Shown: piece after piece, positions 45,121 to 56,020 of the stretch | Numbering within the stretch: the stretch's first letter is position 1 | Layout of the letters: the number at the start of each line of letters is the position of its first letter | Origin: Phytopseudomonas argentinensis | GTDB lineage: Bacteria > Pseudomonadota > Gammaproteobacteria > Pseudomonadales > Pseudomonadaceae | DNA length: 64,000 bases | Assembly: GCF_900113905.1 (NCBI RefSeq) | Contig: NZ_FORC01000001.1 | Coordinates: 248,001-312,000 of the forward strand | Reading direction: 5' to 3' | Program-made: the position numbers and the translations under genes | The notes under the pieces: generated by a model | Seen by the model: the letters and a program-made list of their open reading frames with translations, nothing else | Told to the model about the DNA's origin: nothing | The model's database searches: none

Positions 45121-46062
45121 TCAGGCCTCGTTTTTCTGACGGGGATTGTTACCCAGAGGATGGGGCTGATTGCGCGCTTTCGCCAGTTCGATCTGCCGTT
45201 GACGCTCGCGGGCGCCCTCGCGGGTCTTCTCCGGCAGCGAGTCCCAGCAATGCGGGCAGCTCACCCCGGGGCTGAAGAATTCCGACGCGCGATCCTCGAC
45301 CGAAACCGGCGTGCGGCAAGCGTGACACTGGTCGTAGTCGCCCTCACTGAGGTCGTGGCGCACGGTCACCCGGTTGTCGAAGACGAAGCAGTCGCCCTGC
45401 CACTTGGTCTGCTCCTGCGGCACTTCCTCCAGGTATTTGAGAATGCCGCCCTTGAGGTGATAGACCTCTTCGAAGCCTTCGGTGAGCATGTAGCTGGAGG
45501 CCTTTTCGCAGCGGATGCCACCGGTGCAGAACATCGCCACCTTCTTGTGCTTGCTGGGGTCGAAGTGCTCGCGAATGTAATCCGGAAACTCGCGGAAGGA
45601 CTTGGTCTTGGGGTCGATGGCGCCTTCGAAGGTGCCGATCGACACTTCGTAATCGTTGCGCGTGTCGATCAGCAGCACCTCGGGGTCGCTGATCAGCGCG
45701 TTCCAGTCCCGCGGCTCCACGTAGGTGCCGACCCGCTGGTTGGGGTCGACGCCCGGCACGCCAAGGGTGACGATCTCCTTCTTGAGCTTGACCTTGGTGC
45801 GATAGAACGGCTGCTCGGCGCAGTAGGACTCCTTGTGGTCGACGTCGGCCAGGCGCGGGTCGAGGGCGAACCAGGCGAACAGCCCGTCGATGCCCTCACG
45901 GCTGCCGGACACAGTGCCATTGATGCCTTCTTCGGCCAGCAAAAGAGTGCCCTTGATGCCGTTGGCGACCAGGGTGTCGAGCAGGGGTTGGCGCAGCGCT
46001 TCGTAATCGGGCAGGGAAACGAATTTGTAGAGTGCCGCGACGACGATGGTGTTGTCGGTCAT
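45121..46062 (-). CDS. trhO: tRNA uridine(34) hydroxylase TrhO (rhodanese-type)
   Basis: The 313-residue protein has an N-terminal ferredoxin-like domain, a rhodanese domain with the catalytic loop [11 protein letters not shown] (Cys179) and a C-terminal Cys-rich zinc-type tail (CHACRTPVS and CPHCWDSLP). TrhO (YceA) makes 5-hydroxyuridine at tRNA position 34. It is divergent from the alcohol dehydrogenase gene. Confidence 0.93.
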   Translation of the reverse strand: MTDNTIVVAALYKFVSLPDYEALRQPLLDTLVANGIKGTLLLAEEGINGTVSGSREGIDGLFAWFALDPRLADVDHKESYCAEQPFYRTKVKLKKEIVTLGVPGVDPNQRVGTYVEPRDWNALISDPEVLLIDTRNDYEVSIGTFEGAIDPKTKSFREFPDYIREHFDPSKHKKVAMFCTGGIRCEKASSYMLTEGFEEVYHLKGGILKYLEEVPQEQTKWQGDCFVFDNRVTVRHDLSEGDYDQCHACRTPVSVEDRASEFFSPGVSCPHCWDSLPEKTREGARERQRQIELAKARNQPHPLGNNPRQKNEA

Positions 46063-46326
46063 TGCAGATGTCCTTCAGTAGTCGCCCTCGCAAAGGGCGG
46101 ACTGGGTACGAAATGTAGGCCGCTTCGGCAACGCATCGCACTGCCCGACGGCGTCGCCTGGGCATGGTGTGCGGTGCAGTGGAGAAATGGGCCGTGCAGT
46201 TTACTGGTCTTGGCCGCCCAGGTGTAGTGCGCGGAGCCGGAACACCCGACCGCGAGGGTGGTCGAGAACAGAAGTGCTGGCATCTGCCCGCCATCGAACA
46301 TCGCCGACACCACAGAGGAGTTGCCC

Positions 46327-47340
46327 ATGAAAGCCGTTGTCGTTCGTACCCCCGCAAGCCTGGACAGGATCGAGGTGGTCGACCTCGCCGACCCCGGCCA
46401 ACCCGGGCCGGGGCAGATCCGCGTAGCCCTGCACGCCAGCTCGCTGAACTTCCATGACCTGCTGGTGGCCAACGGCAGCATTCCAACCGCTGATGGTCGC
46501 GTGCTGATGGCCGACGGTGCCGGGGTGGTCGAGGCTGTGGGCGAAGGCGTTGAAGAGTTCCAGGTCGGCGACAGGGTGGTGTCGGGCTTCTTTCCGCAGT
46601 GGCCGGACGGCGATGCCGGTGCGCCGGTCAGCAATTTCGCCGGCACCCCGGGCGATGGCATCGACGGCTTCGCGGCGCAGTACGCGGTGCGTGCGGCCAG
46701 CGCCTTCACCCATGCGCCGCGCGGCTGGAGCCATGCCGAGGCGGCGACCATCACCACCGCAGGGCTGACCGCCTGGCGGGCGCTGGTGGTCGATGGCGGG
46801 CTCAAGGCCGGTGACAGCGTACTGGTACTGGGCAGCGGCGGCGTCTCCATCGCCGCCCTGCAGATCGCCCGGATGATGGGCGCCTCGGTGATCGCCACCT
46901 CGTCGTCCGACGAGAAACTCGAGCGCCTGCGCCAACTAGGCGCCGCGCACACCATCAACTACCGGCAGACGCCGGATTGGGGCCAGCGGGTGCTGGAGCT
47001 GACCGACGGCCGTGGCGTCGATCAGGTGGTCGAAGTCGGTGGCCCTGGCACCCTGGCGCAATCGATCACGGCGGTGCGCGTCGGCGGTCATATCGCCCTG
47101 ATCGGCGTGCTCACCGGGCGCCAGGGCGAGGTACCGACCTCAGTGCTGATGGCCAAGCAGGTGCGCCTGCAGGGGCTGATCGTCGGCAGCCGCCGCCATC
47201 AGCAGGACTACATCCGCGCACTGGAGCAATCCGGCGTACGCCCGATCCTCGATCAGCGCTTCCCGCTGGAAAAGCTGGCAGACGCCTTCCGCCTGCAGGA
47301 AAACGGCAGCCATTTCGGCAAGATCGTGGTCGAGTGGTAG
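46327..47340 (+). CDS. Medium-chain NAD(P)-dependent alcohol dehydrogenase
   Basis: The 337-residue MDR-family protein has a GroES-like N-domain (about 20-130) and a Rossmann domain with VLVLGSGGVSIAALQIAR as the dinucleotide loop. The structural zinc Cys cluster of classical alcohol dehydrogenases is absent, so it is closer to quinone reductase-like MDR proteins. GAGGAG precedes ATG46327. The substrate is unknown. Confidence 0.88.
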   Translation: MKAVVVRTPASLDRIEVVDLADPGQPGPGQIRVALHASSLNFHDLLVANGSIPTADGRVLMADGAGVVEAVGEGVEEFQVGDRVVSGFFPQWPDGDAGAPVSNFAGTPGDGIDGFAAQYAVRAASAFTHAPRGWSHAEAATITTAGLTAWRALVVDGGLKAGDSVLVLGSGGVSIAALQIARMMGASVIATSSSDEKLERLRQLGAAHTINYRQTPDWGQRVLELTDGRGVDQVVEVGGPGTLAQSITAVRVGGHIALIGVLTGRQGEVPTSVLMAKQVRLQGLIVGSRRHQQDYIRALEQSGVRPILDQRFPLEKLADAFRLQENGSHFGKIVVEW

Positions 47341-47351
47341 ATGCTGCAACC

Positions 47352-47380
47352 TAGCCTGGGTTGAGCGAAGCGATACCCGG
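47352..47380. repeat. Single copy of the GGTATCGC-type repeat
   Basis: CCTGGGTTGAGCGAAGCGAT continues to ACCCGGG. It lies just after the alcohol dehydrogenase stop, matching one arm of the repeat at 42628. Confidence 0.55.
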
Positions 47381-47443
47381 GACTGCCTGACCAGGGACGT
47401 TTACAGATGAGTGCCCCTGCGCAGAAGGCGGGGCACGCAGAAA

Positions 47444-47749
47444 TCAAAGGTCGTGCTTACTGCCACCGCGGCAGGTTGGCGAATCCGGTGCCACACCCTG
47501 CAGGGCCCACTCCTGGGGCGTGTAGGTGTGCAAGGCGAGCGCATGCACCTGGCCCATCAGCTCGCCCAGTGCCCCATAGACCTTCTGATGGCGCTTGACG
47601 GCATTGAGTCCGTCGAACTGCGGGCTGACGATCACTGCCTTGTAATGGGTTTCCAGGCCACGGCTGTGCATGTGGCTTTCATCCAGCACCTCAAGGTGCT
47701 CGGGTTGCAGGGCGGCGAAAGCGCTACGCAGGTGGTCGATCTTGGGCAT
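47444..47749 (-). CDS. BolA-family protein
   Basis: The 101-residue protein has the BolA fold motifs ESHMHSRGLETHYKAVIVSP and GLNAVKRHQKVYGALGELM, with His residues that help hold a Fe-S cluster together with monothiol glutaredoxins. It lies 53 bases after the DUF2059 gene on the same strand. Role in Fe-S trafficking or stress regulation is inferred from family. Confidence 0.9.
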   Translation of the reverse strand: MPKIDHLRSAFAALQPEHLEVLDESHMHSRGLETHYKAVIVSPQFDGLNAVKRHQKVYGALGELMGQVHALALHTYTPQEWALQGVAPDSPTCRGGSKHDL

Positions 47750-47802
47750 CGGTGGCTCCAGGGCAGGGACCGTGGCCGGCTAGCTGCCGGCCACGTTGGT
47801 TA

Positions 47803-48303
47803 TCAGGGCTTCTTGGCGCCCAGTTCGCTGCCCATGTCGGTGAGCAACTTGTTGACCGCAGGTACCGCACTTTCCAGTTTGGCCTGGGTGATCTGCGCGG
47901 ATTGCGCGGTTAGCGCCGGCATCTGCTTGAGCACTTTCTGGCCCAGTGGCGACTGATAGAAGGCGATCAGGTCCTTGAGCTCCTGCTCGCTGAAGTTGCT
48001 GGTGTAGAGCTTGACCATGTCGGGCTTGAGCTTGTCCCAGCCGACGGCCTTGTCCAGTTCGGCGTTGGCCTTGGCCTGGTAGCTTTCCAGCACGGCCTTC
48101 TTGCTCTCTGGCGCCTTGGTCTCGGCAAAACGCTGGGCGAACATCTGTTGCACCTGGGCGTAAACCGGAACCGCCAGCTTGTCGGCGTTGGCGAGCTGCA
48201 GGAAGCGCTCGGCATCGGCTGCGTGGCTGCGGGCATCGGCCAGCACCTGGGTGCTGCCGACGGCCATCAGAGCGGCAATGCAGAGCGCGGGGATACGGGA
48301 CAT
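47803..48303 (-). CDS. DUF2059 secreted protein
   Basis: The 166-residue protein has a cleavable signal peptide ending near QVLADA and an all-helical DUF2059 domain with a LKDLIAFYQSPLGQKVLKQM motif. It should be periplasmic. The family function is unknown. It is followed by the bolA-like gene. Confidence 0.9.
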   Translation of the reverse strand: MSRIPALCIAALMAVGSTQVLADARSHAADAERFLQLANADKLAVPVYAQVQQMFAQRFAETKAPESKKAVLESYQAKANAELDKAVGWDKLKPDMVKLYTSNFSEQELKDLIAFYQSPLGQKVLKQMPALTAQSAQITQAKLESAVPAVNKLLTDMGSELGAKKP

Positions 48304-48549
48304 CGGGGTACTCCTGAACACTAGGGTGAGGTGCTTTGACCGACAGCTGTGCATTTTGTGCCGCCGTGCCGCACCTCTCAAGCCTTTTCGCATGGGCCAG
48401 GCAGGCTCGGAGTCTGCCGCTGAGGCCGCCGCACTGCCAGCAAATGCCTACTGGCGCACCTTTGCGACGCAGTCCAAACTGCCAGTACTTGCCCCCCGCG
48501 CCGGACAGTTGCATGCTCGGCGGCTCTCACGCACACATGGACGTGCCCG

Positions 48550-49560
48550 ATGGACAGCCCCGTCGTTCCACTACCGCCGACTCCCCTGTGCACGGCGCAA
48601 GGGCGGCTCAACCCCGAGGCCGTCGGCTGGTCATCGCACCCGCGGGTAGACTGCTCGTTGCCGGGCAACCGGGGGCGTCGCAAGCGCTGGAACCACTGGA
48701 GCATCAGCACACCGCAGTGGACGCTGTCCCTGGTCCAGGCCGATCTAGACTACGTCGGCTACGGCGCCCTGTACTTTCTCGACCTGGGCACTGGCCAGCA
48801 CGTGACCCTCAATCAGCTGAGCCTGCTCGCCCGCGGCTGCGACCTGCCGGATACCCCGCTGGGCAGCCATGCCTTCGAGCACCCGCGCCTGCAGCTGCAC
48901 TTCAACGAGTACCCCGGCCGTGTGCGGCTGACTGCCACCTCGCCGAATATCGGCGGCCAGCCCCTGCATCTGGCCCTGGATATCCAGCGTCCGCCTCACC
49001 TGGAGTCGGTAAATCTGGTGGTCCCATTCGGCAACCGGGGGTTTCATGCCACCTGCCGCCAGGTGGGCCTGCCAGTGACCGGGAGCGTGCACCTGGGCGA
49101 CCGGGAATACGCCTGCAGCAATGGCCACAGCTTCGCCTCGATGGATTTCGGCCGCGGGGTCTGGCCCCTTTGCAGCCAGTGGAAGCGCGCCGTATTCGCT
49201 GCGCCCGGCGGTATCGGCGGCAACTTCGGCAGTGGCTGGACCGATCACAGCGCTCTGACCGAAAACGCCCTGTGGTTCGGCGGCACGCTGCTGCATCTCG
49301 AGCAGACCGTGCAGATCCGCCAGAGCCGGGACGAACCACTGGCACCCTGGCAGCTGGGCACCGACGACGGCCAGGTCGACCTGATCTTCACGCCACGCCA
49401 GGCCCATATCGCCAAGCCGCGCCTGGGCCTGGGCCTGCTGTATGCCGACACCCAGGAGTGGTTCGGCCAGTACCACGGCCTGCTGCGCAATGCACTCGGC
49501 GAACGGGTACCGGTACAGGCCGCACAGGGCTGGATAGGCGCGACCAGAACGCGCTGGTAG
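48550..49560 (+). CDS. DUF2804 family protein
   Basis: The 336-residue beta-rich protein matches DUF2804 in length and in segments such as NHWSISTPQWTLSLVQADLD and SFASMDFGRGVWP. There is no signal peptide or membrane helix. Function unknown; a lipocalin-like fold is plausible. The start has a weak ribosome site. It precedes fumC by 60 bases. Confidence 0.85.
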   Translation: MDSPVVPLPPTPLCTAQGRLNPEAVGWSSHPRVDCSLPGNRGRRKRWNHWSISTPQWTLSLVQADLDYVGYGALYFLDLGTGQHVTLNQLSLLARGCDLPDTPLGSHAFEHPRLQLHFNEYPGRVRLTATSPNIGGQPLHLALDIQRPPHLESVNLVVPFGNRGFHATCRQVGLPVTGSVHLGDREYACSNGHSFASMDFGRGVWPLCSQWKRAVFAAPGGIGGNFGSGWTDHSALTENALWFGGTLLHLEQTVQIRQSRDEPLAPWQLGTDDGQVDLIFTPRQAHIAKPRLGLGLLYADTQEWFGQYHGLLRNALGERVPVQAAQGWIGATRTRW

Positions 49561-49620
49561 TTGGAACATGTCGCCGCCGACAGAGCCTAACGAGCTTGAA
49601 CAGCGACGGAGAGTCCCGCA

Positions 49621-51007
<1,387 letters not shown>

Positions 51008-51015
<8 letters not shown>

Positions 51016-51628
51016 CAGCGCCAAAAGCGGCGCCACCCCGCTGGAGGGGGATGGCAAGCGGATCCTGATGATCATCGGCTCGCCGAAAAGCGACAGCCTC
51101 TGCCATTCCCTGGCCGAGGCCTACGCCCTGGGCGCACGCACCGAGGGCCATGTGGTGCGGCAGATGCGCCTCAGCGAAATGAGCTTCGACCCGGTGCTGC
51201 ACGAGGGTTACAGCCAAAGCCAGACGCTGGAGCCGGATCTGCTCGAGGCACAGCGCCAGATCCACTGGGCCCAGCACCTGGTGTTCGTCTACCCGGTCTG
51301 GTGGGGCGGTCTGCCGGCGCAGCTCAAGGGCTTTTTCGACCGCGTGCTGCTGCCCGGCTTCGCCTTCAAGTACCGCAGCGATTCCCAGCTGTGGGACAAG
51401 CTGCTCAGCGGCCGCACAGCCGATCTGCTGGTCACCCTCGACACGCCGCGCTGGTACTTTCACTGGATATACGGCGCGCCGGCTCACCGTCAGATGAAAC
51501 GCACCATTCTCGGCTTCTGCGGCATCAGGACACGCCGCCTCGAGACCTTCTCACCGGTGCGCCCGTCCTCGGAGAATCAGCGACAGAACTGGATACGTCG
51601 CGCGGAGCTGCTGGGTAGCCGCGCTTAA
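51008..51628 (+). CDS. NAD(P)H-dependent oxidoreductase, flavodoxin-like fold
   Basis: The 206-residue protein has a flavodoxin-type FMN/FAD-binding fold: [20 protein letters not shown] at the N-terminus and [21 protein letters not shown] in the middle. This matches the NQO1/MdaB-like quinone reductase family. It is translationally coupled to fumC. It probably reduces quinones in two-electron steps. Confidence 0.9.
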
Positions 51629-51630
51629 CC

Positions 51631-51850
51631 AGTAGGAGGGGCTTTAGCCCCGAGCCCTTCACGCCTAGATGGGCACAATCGAGGCTAAAGCCTCTCCCAC
51701 AAATTATGCAATTGGCCGCTTCCGCTACCTTGCAGCAAGTAGACCGTAGGATGGGTGAAACCCTTCAATGGCCGATGGGTATCACCTAGGCGGCCCGACC
51801 CATCCTACCGCTGGTTCGTACGCACGCATTCGCGGGCATGAACCAGGCCC
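51631..51850. repeat. Two REP-type inverted repeats
   Basis: AGTAGGAGGGGCTTTAGCC (51631-51649) pairs with 51683-51700. GTAGGATGGGT (51746-51756) pairs with ACCCATCCTAC (51798-51808). They fill the gap between convergent genes. Confidence 0.7.
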
Positions 51851-51885
51851 CCCGCCCGCTCCCACGGAAAAGCAAGTCGGCGTCC

Positions 51886-52830
51886 TCAGCTCTGCCCCGC
51901 CCCGATAAACACCAACGCCATGCTGATGGTGAAGAACGACAGCACGGTGGCCACCAGCAGGGTCGCGCTGCAGCGGTCCTCGAGGCCGAAGCGCTGGCCG
52001 AGGATCGGAAAGATGCTCATCATCGGTGAGCAGGCGAACAGCACGCCTACCGCCTTCATCACCGGGTCGACATCCGGCACCAGCATGAATGCGCACAGTA
52101 CCGCCAGCGGATGAACGATCAGCTTGCCGCTGGCAATCCACGCAGCATCGAGCCACACGCCACGCGCTTTCATGCCGAAAAGGCTGGCGCCGATCACGAA
52201 CAGCGCCAGCGGCGCCGATACCCCGGCGAGCATGTCGATGGGCTTGAACAGCAGCGGCGGGATTTCGATGTCCAGTAGCGAAACGCACAGGCCAATGACG
52301 ATGCCGATGATCACCGGGTTCTTCAGCAGCCGCCCGAAGGTCACGCCCAGCACCTCTAGGCCACTGCCACTCCCCTGCTGCTTGCCCGCCTCGGCCAGCA
52401 CCAGGGCCAGGGGGATCATCAGCAGGTTCTCGACCAGCATGCCCATCGCCATGCCCAATACCGCTGGCGAGCCAATGGCGGCGGCCACCAGGGGGTAGCC
52501 AACGAAGCCGCTGTTGGAGACCGACATGCCCATGGCGTTGATGGCCGAGCCCGACAGGTTGTCACCACGCACCCAGCGCGACACGCTGAAGGCCGCGATA
52601 AAGGCCGCCAGGGATCCGCATGCATAGGCGAGCAGGTAGCCGGGCACCAGGGTCTGCTGGATCGGCGAGGTGCCCAGGGTCTTGATCAGCAGTGCCGGCA
52701 TGGCGAAGGTGATCACGAAGGTGCCGATGCCGCGCACCTGCTCGCGATTGAGCAGGCCGCCCATGGCCGCGAGGTAGCCGAGGCCGATCAGCAGGAAGAT
52801 CGGCGCGGTGATCTGGAGGATTTGCAGCAC
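51886..52830 (-). CDS. AEC-family transporter (auxin efflux carrier type)
   Basis: The 314-residue protein has about ten transmembrane helices in two repeats, each with the broken helix typical of AEC proteins (GIGTFVITFAMPALLIKTLG in the first, GVLFACSPMMSIFPILGQRF in the second). Members carry organic acids such as malate or malonate. It lies four bases after the ZapE-like gene and may belong to the protocatechuate transcript. Confidence 0.88.
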   Translation of the reverse strand: MLQILQITAPIFLLIGLGYLAAMGGLLNREQVRGIGTFVITFAMPALLIKTLGTSPIQQTLVPGYLLAYACGSLAAFIAAFSVSRWVRGDNLSGSAINAMGMSVSNSGFVGYPLVAAAIGSPAVLGMAMGMLVENLLMIPLALVLAEAGKQQGSGSGLEVLGVTFGRLLKNPVIIGIVIGLCVSLLDIEIPPLLFKPIDMLAGVSAPLALFVIGASLFGMKARGVWLDAAWIASGKLIVHPLAVLCAFMLVPDVDPVMKAVGVLFACSPMMSIFPILGQRFGLEDRCSATLLVATVLSFFTISMALVFIGAGQS

Positions 52831-52834
52831 GGGT

Positions 52835-53965
52835 TCAGCATTCCTTGTCGCAGGTGGCGCGGGCCTCTGGGCCGGTGCCTTCGGTCATAGGCAATTCTTG
52901 CCTGTGCAATTGACCGAGACGGCTGCGGGTTCGCACGAAATCCTGATGGGCGGAGCCGCGGCACAGGCGTTCGAGACTGAATTCGCTGCACAACAGCAGC
53001 GTGGCGCCGGCATCGTACGAGATATCCACCAGGTTGATGAACCGCTGGCAGGCATCGGTGGGCTGCGAATCCAGGGTCGGCACGCCGCTCAGGGCCAGGC
53101 GCGGATAACGCTGCAGCAGCCAGAGAAAGTCCGCCGTGGAGTGGGCGTTGCCGCATAGCTCGGCGAACTCCAGCCAGGCGCGCCCGGGCGCCAGGGCGCG
53201 CACCTGCAGCGGATGATGGTTGACGGTCAGCAGCTGATCGCGCTGGGCCTGCTCATCCAGCGCCAACCAGTTTTCCAGATAAGCCTGGCCGCCCGCCGAC
53301 TGCGGCCAGAGGTACTCGCCCCACTGCTGCGCATTGCCCGGCGACTCGCGGTAGTCGGTGCCGGCATCCAGGGCCAGCACGGTGAAACGCTTTTCGAGCA
53401 TCTCGATGGCCGGGGTGAAGCGCTCGCGGTACAGCGGATTGGGGCACAGCCCGGCTGGCGGGTAATTGGAGGTCATCACCAGGCCGACGCCCTCCTCGAC
53501 CAGCACGTCGAGCAACCGGCGCAAGAGCATGGCATCACCGATGTCATGCACGTGGAATTCATCGAAGCACAGCAGGCGGATATCCTTCGCCAACGCGCGG
53601 ATCGCCAGCACCAGCGGGTCGGGCTGGCCGGCGAACGCCTGCATGCGCTGCTGCAGCTCCTGCAGAAAGGCGTGGAAATGCACACGGCGTTTGGCGCTCA
53701 ATGGCGTCGCCGCGAAGAAGGCGTCCATCACGAAACTCTTGCCGCGCCCCACCCCGCCCCACAGGTAGACGCCAGCCAGCGGCTTGCGCAGCCAGCCACG
53801 ACGCCCGGCGCACCAGCCTTGCAGCCACTGCGCCAGGGTATCGATTGCTTGCTGTTGCTGACTGTCGGCGCGAAAGCCACGGGCCTCGAGCGCCGCGGTG
53901 AAACCTTGCTGGATGCGCGCGGCGATCTGCTCGACGGGCGCATCCAGTGCTCTGTCAGAAATCAA
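52835..53965 (-). CDS. AFG1/ZapE-family ATPase linked to pcaG
   Basis: The protein has an AFG1-type ATPase domain: Walker A GGVGRGKS, Walker B LLCFDEFHVHDIGD and VMTSNYPP with sensor 1. E. coli ZapE supports FtsZ ring constriction; other AFG1 proteins act in protein quality control. No ATG start is available; TTG53965 is chosen (376 residues). That overlaps the pcaG 3' end by 11 bases. Another TTG lies upstream at 54028. Location inside a catabolic cluster is unusual for this family, so it may be a paralogue. Confidence 0.85.
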   Translation of the reverse strand: MISDRALDAPVEQIAARIQQGFTAALEARGFRADSQQQQAIDTLAQWLQGWCAGRRGWLRKPLAGVYLWGGVGRGKSFVMDAFFAATPLSAKRRVHFHAFLQELQQRMQAFAGQPDPLVLAIRALAKDIRLLCFDEFHVHDIGDAMLLRRLLDVLVEEGVGLVMTSNYPPAGLCPNPLYRERFTPAIEMLEKRFTVLALDAGTDYRESPGNAQQWGEYLWPQSAGGQAYLENWLALDEQAQRDQLLTVNHHPLQVRALAPGRAWLEFAELCGNAHSTADFLWLLQRYPRLALSGVPTLDSQPTDACQRFINLVDISYDAGATLLLCSEFSLERLCRGSAHQDFVRTRSRLGQLHRQELPMTEGTGPEARATCDKEC

Positions 53966-54563
53966 AAAACACCGTTTCGCCGTCCCCCTGAATGCGGATA
54001 TCAAATCGGTAGGCCGGCTTGCCGTCAACCTCGCAGCGCCTGGCGATCAGGGTCTCGCGGCGCGACGGCTGCTCGATCAGGGCGAGCACCGGATCCTTGC
54101 CGTTGGCCTCGGCTTCATCCTCGAAATACAGGCGCGTGTGCAGGTGGATGTTGATGCCACGGGCGAATAGCGCGACGTTGATGTGCGGTGCCATCGGCAC
54201 ACCGGCGGCGTTGTTCACCACACCCGGTTTGATCGTCTGTACCGTCCACTCGCTGCCGGCATCGAAAGTGGTGGCGGTACGGCCGAAGCCATTGAAGGGT
54301 TTGTCGAGGTCGTAGTCGGCGTCGTAACGGCCCTGGTGATCGGCCTGCCAGAGTTCCAGGAAGGCATCGCGCACCAGGTGGCCGTTGCCGTCGTAGACAT
54401 GACCGGCCAGGGTGATGTGCTCGCCCGGCGCACCGGGCTTGGCCATCTGGTTCCAGATTTCCTGGTCACGGGTCGGGTTGCCGGCGGCGGCCAGGGCCAG
54501 GCCGATGTGCACGTAGGGGCCGGCGGTTTGCGAAGCGGTTTCGGGCAAGAGTTCGACAGGCAT
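53955..54563 (-). CDS. pcaG: Protocatechuate 3,4-dioxygenase alpha subunit
   Basis: The 202-residue protein has the intradiol dioxygenase fold (GHVYDGNGHLVRDAFLELWQ, APHINVALFARG). The alpha subunit lacks the complete iron site, and this sequence likewise has no His-x-His iron pair. With PcaH it forms the ring-cleaving enzyme making beta-carboxy-cis,cis-muconate. It lies 10 bases after pcaH. Confidence 0.95.
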   Translation of the reverse strand: MPVELLPETASQTAGPYVHIGLALAAAGNPTRDQEIWNQMAKPGAPGEHITLAGHVYDGNGHLVRDAFLELWQADHQGRYDADYDLDKPFNGFGRTATTFDAGSEWTVQTIKPGVVNNAAGVPMAPHINVALFARGINIHLHTRLYFEDEAEANGKDPVLALIEQPSRRETLIARRCEVDGKPAYRFDIRIQGDGETVFFDF

Positions 54564-54573
54564 GGCGGGCTCC

Positions 54574-55287
54574 TCAGCAATTCTCGAAGTGGGTCTTGCG
54601 CTGGCCGCGCAGCACGATATCGAAGCGATAGGCCAGGCAGTCCATGGGGTTGGCCATGCTCATGTCGAGTTTGGCGATCAGCGTCTGTACCGCGTCCGGG
54701 TTGGCGATGGCCTTGACGATCGGGCACAGCGGGATCAGCGGATCCCCTTCGAAATACAGCTGGGTGATCAGTTTGGTCGAGATCGACGGGCCACTGATGG
54801 AGAAGTGAATGTGCGCCGGGCGCCAGTCATTGGGGCCGTTGCGCCACGGGTAAGGGCCGGGCTTGACGGTGCGAAAGCTGTAATGGCCTTCACTGTCGGT
54901 CAGCGTACGGCCTACGCCGCCGAAGTTCGGGTCCAGTGGCGCCAGATAGCGGTCGTTCTTGTGGCGGTAGCGGCCGCCAGCGTTGGCCTGCCACATTTCC
55001 ACGAAGGTATGCGGGATTGGCTTGCCGTACTGATCCATCACCCGCCCGCACACCAGGATGCGCTCGCCGATGGGCAGGCCGCCGTTGTTGAAATTGAGCA
55101 GCAGGTCGTTGTCGTGCTGGCCCATCTTCAGGTGGCTGAAGTCCGGCCCGCTGGTTTCCGAAATCGATTGCGGAATGCTCACCAGCGCCTGGCGTGGCGA
55201 ACGGGCGATGGAAGTCTTGTAGTCGGGGGTGAAGGCTTTGGGGTGCCAGTTGCGATCACGGATGATGAAACGGCTGTCCTCGGACAT
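54574..55287 (-). CDS. pcaH: Protocatechuate 3,4-dioxygenase beta subunit
   Basis: The 237-residue catalytic subunit shows the Fe(III) ligands: Tyr in [11 protein letters not shown], Tyr in [10 protein letters not shown], and the His pair in WRPAHIHFS. It opens the ring of protocatechuate. AGGAGCG precedes ATG55287. A perfect PcaQ-type palindrome lies 127 bases upstream. Confidence 0.97.
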   Translation of the reverse strand: MSEDSRFIIRDRNWHPKAFTPDYKTSIARSPRQALVSIPQSISETSGPDFSHLKMGQHDNDLLLNFNNGGLPIGERILVCGRVMDQYGKPIPHTFVEMWQANAGGRYRHKNDRYLAPLDPNFGGVGRTLTDSEGHYSFRTVKPGPYPWRNGPNDWRPAHIHFSISGPSISTKLITQLYFEGDPLIPLCPIVKAIANPDAVQTLIAKLDMSMANPMDCLAYRFDIVLRGQRKTHFENC

Positions 55288-55413
55288 GGGACGCTCCTGA
55301 TTATTGAAATTGTGGAGTCGCCAGTCATATGGCACGGGTGCGCCGATGCAGGCTCTGCGGACCATGATCAGATAGAGGGGGCAAGGCGCCTATTGAAAAA
55401 ACATCGGCCATAC

Positions 55414-55429
55414 ATAACCAGAAGGTTAT
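55414..55429. promoter_or_regulatory. Candidate PcaQ operator
   Basis: ATAACC-AGAA-GGTTAT is a perfect 6-4-6 inverted repeat. It matches the known PcaQ box ATAACC-N4-GGTTAA at all but the last base. It lies 127 bases before pcaH, and pcaQ is 1.6 kb away. Confidence 0.8.
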
Positions 55430-55599
55430 TGATGGCCGGTATTCGAGATGACATCGCCGGGCGGCCAAACCGCCGACCAAGGCTTGATGATCGGCAGCTA
55501 AAAGGCAGAAGCGGCCGTTCGCGAAACTCGTGGGAGGGGCTTTAGCCGCGAGCTCTTTACGTTCCACGAGATACGTGCGTGAGCTGCGGTTTGCCAGCG

Positions 55600-55900
55600 T
55601 TATCGCGTTGTGGAGACGTTCGGTTCCGCTCTGTCGAGCGGGTTTCTTTTGGCATCGCCCGGATGGCCGGCCGCGCCAAAAAAAACCAAAAGGTCTAGCC
55701 CCGGCATACGGCCCCGGCTTCGCCGGGGTTCCCTCGCTACATCGTTGCTCCGAGGGCCCGACCTAGGCGCCCCCCCACGAAGGGCCATCCATGGCCCATC
55801 GCGGCTCTCGCGACATACATGTCGCTCAAGGCTGCCCGCCCGGCCCTCTCCGCAACGATTGCGCTCGGCCTTCTGAAGGGGCGAATTGGTGTCGCCTGCT
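55600..55900. repeat. Hairpin-rich GC repeat element
   Basis: Four stem-loops occur within about 115 bases: 55712-55728, 55731-55756, 55782-55797 and 55810-55825. Three of them have perfect 7-base arms. I recall similar blocks, often mis-called as proteins, from other Pseudomonas genomes. Function unknown. Confidence 0.55.
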
Positions 55901-56020
55901 AATTTTGTAGCGTGAGGAACATCAAAAGCGAAAGCGGCCGGACGGCCGCTCCCGCCACTTAGCTGCAAAGTCCACGAAGTAGGGCTTAAAGCTCAAGGTG
56001 TAAGCGCTTCGGGTTAGGCT

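Larger units (their letters stand above)
55288..56020. other. Long intergenic region upstream of pcaH
   Basis: The pcaH-proximal part holds the promoter and the PcaQ-type box. Further upstream are a REP-like copy (about 55520-55560) and a structured repeat (about 55600-55900). Open frames in this gap lack ribosome sites and family resemblance; I see no convincing gene. Confidence 0.6.

Noticed and set aside
44305..46227. A 640-codon open frame opposite three genes
   Set aside because: It crosses the start and stop sites of the ABC, DsbA-like and trhO genes and has no family character.
55600..55968. 122-codon minus-strand open frame upstream of pcaH
   Set aside because: It lies on the hairpin-rich repeat, is rich in Arg, Gly and Pro without domain pattern, and resembles mis-called repeat proteins.
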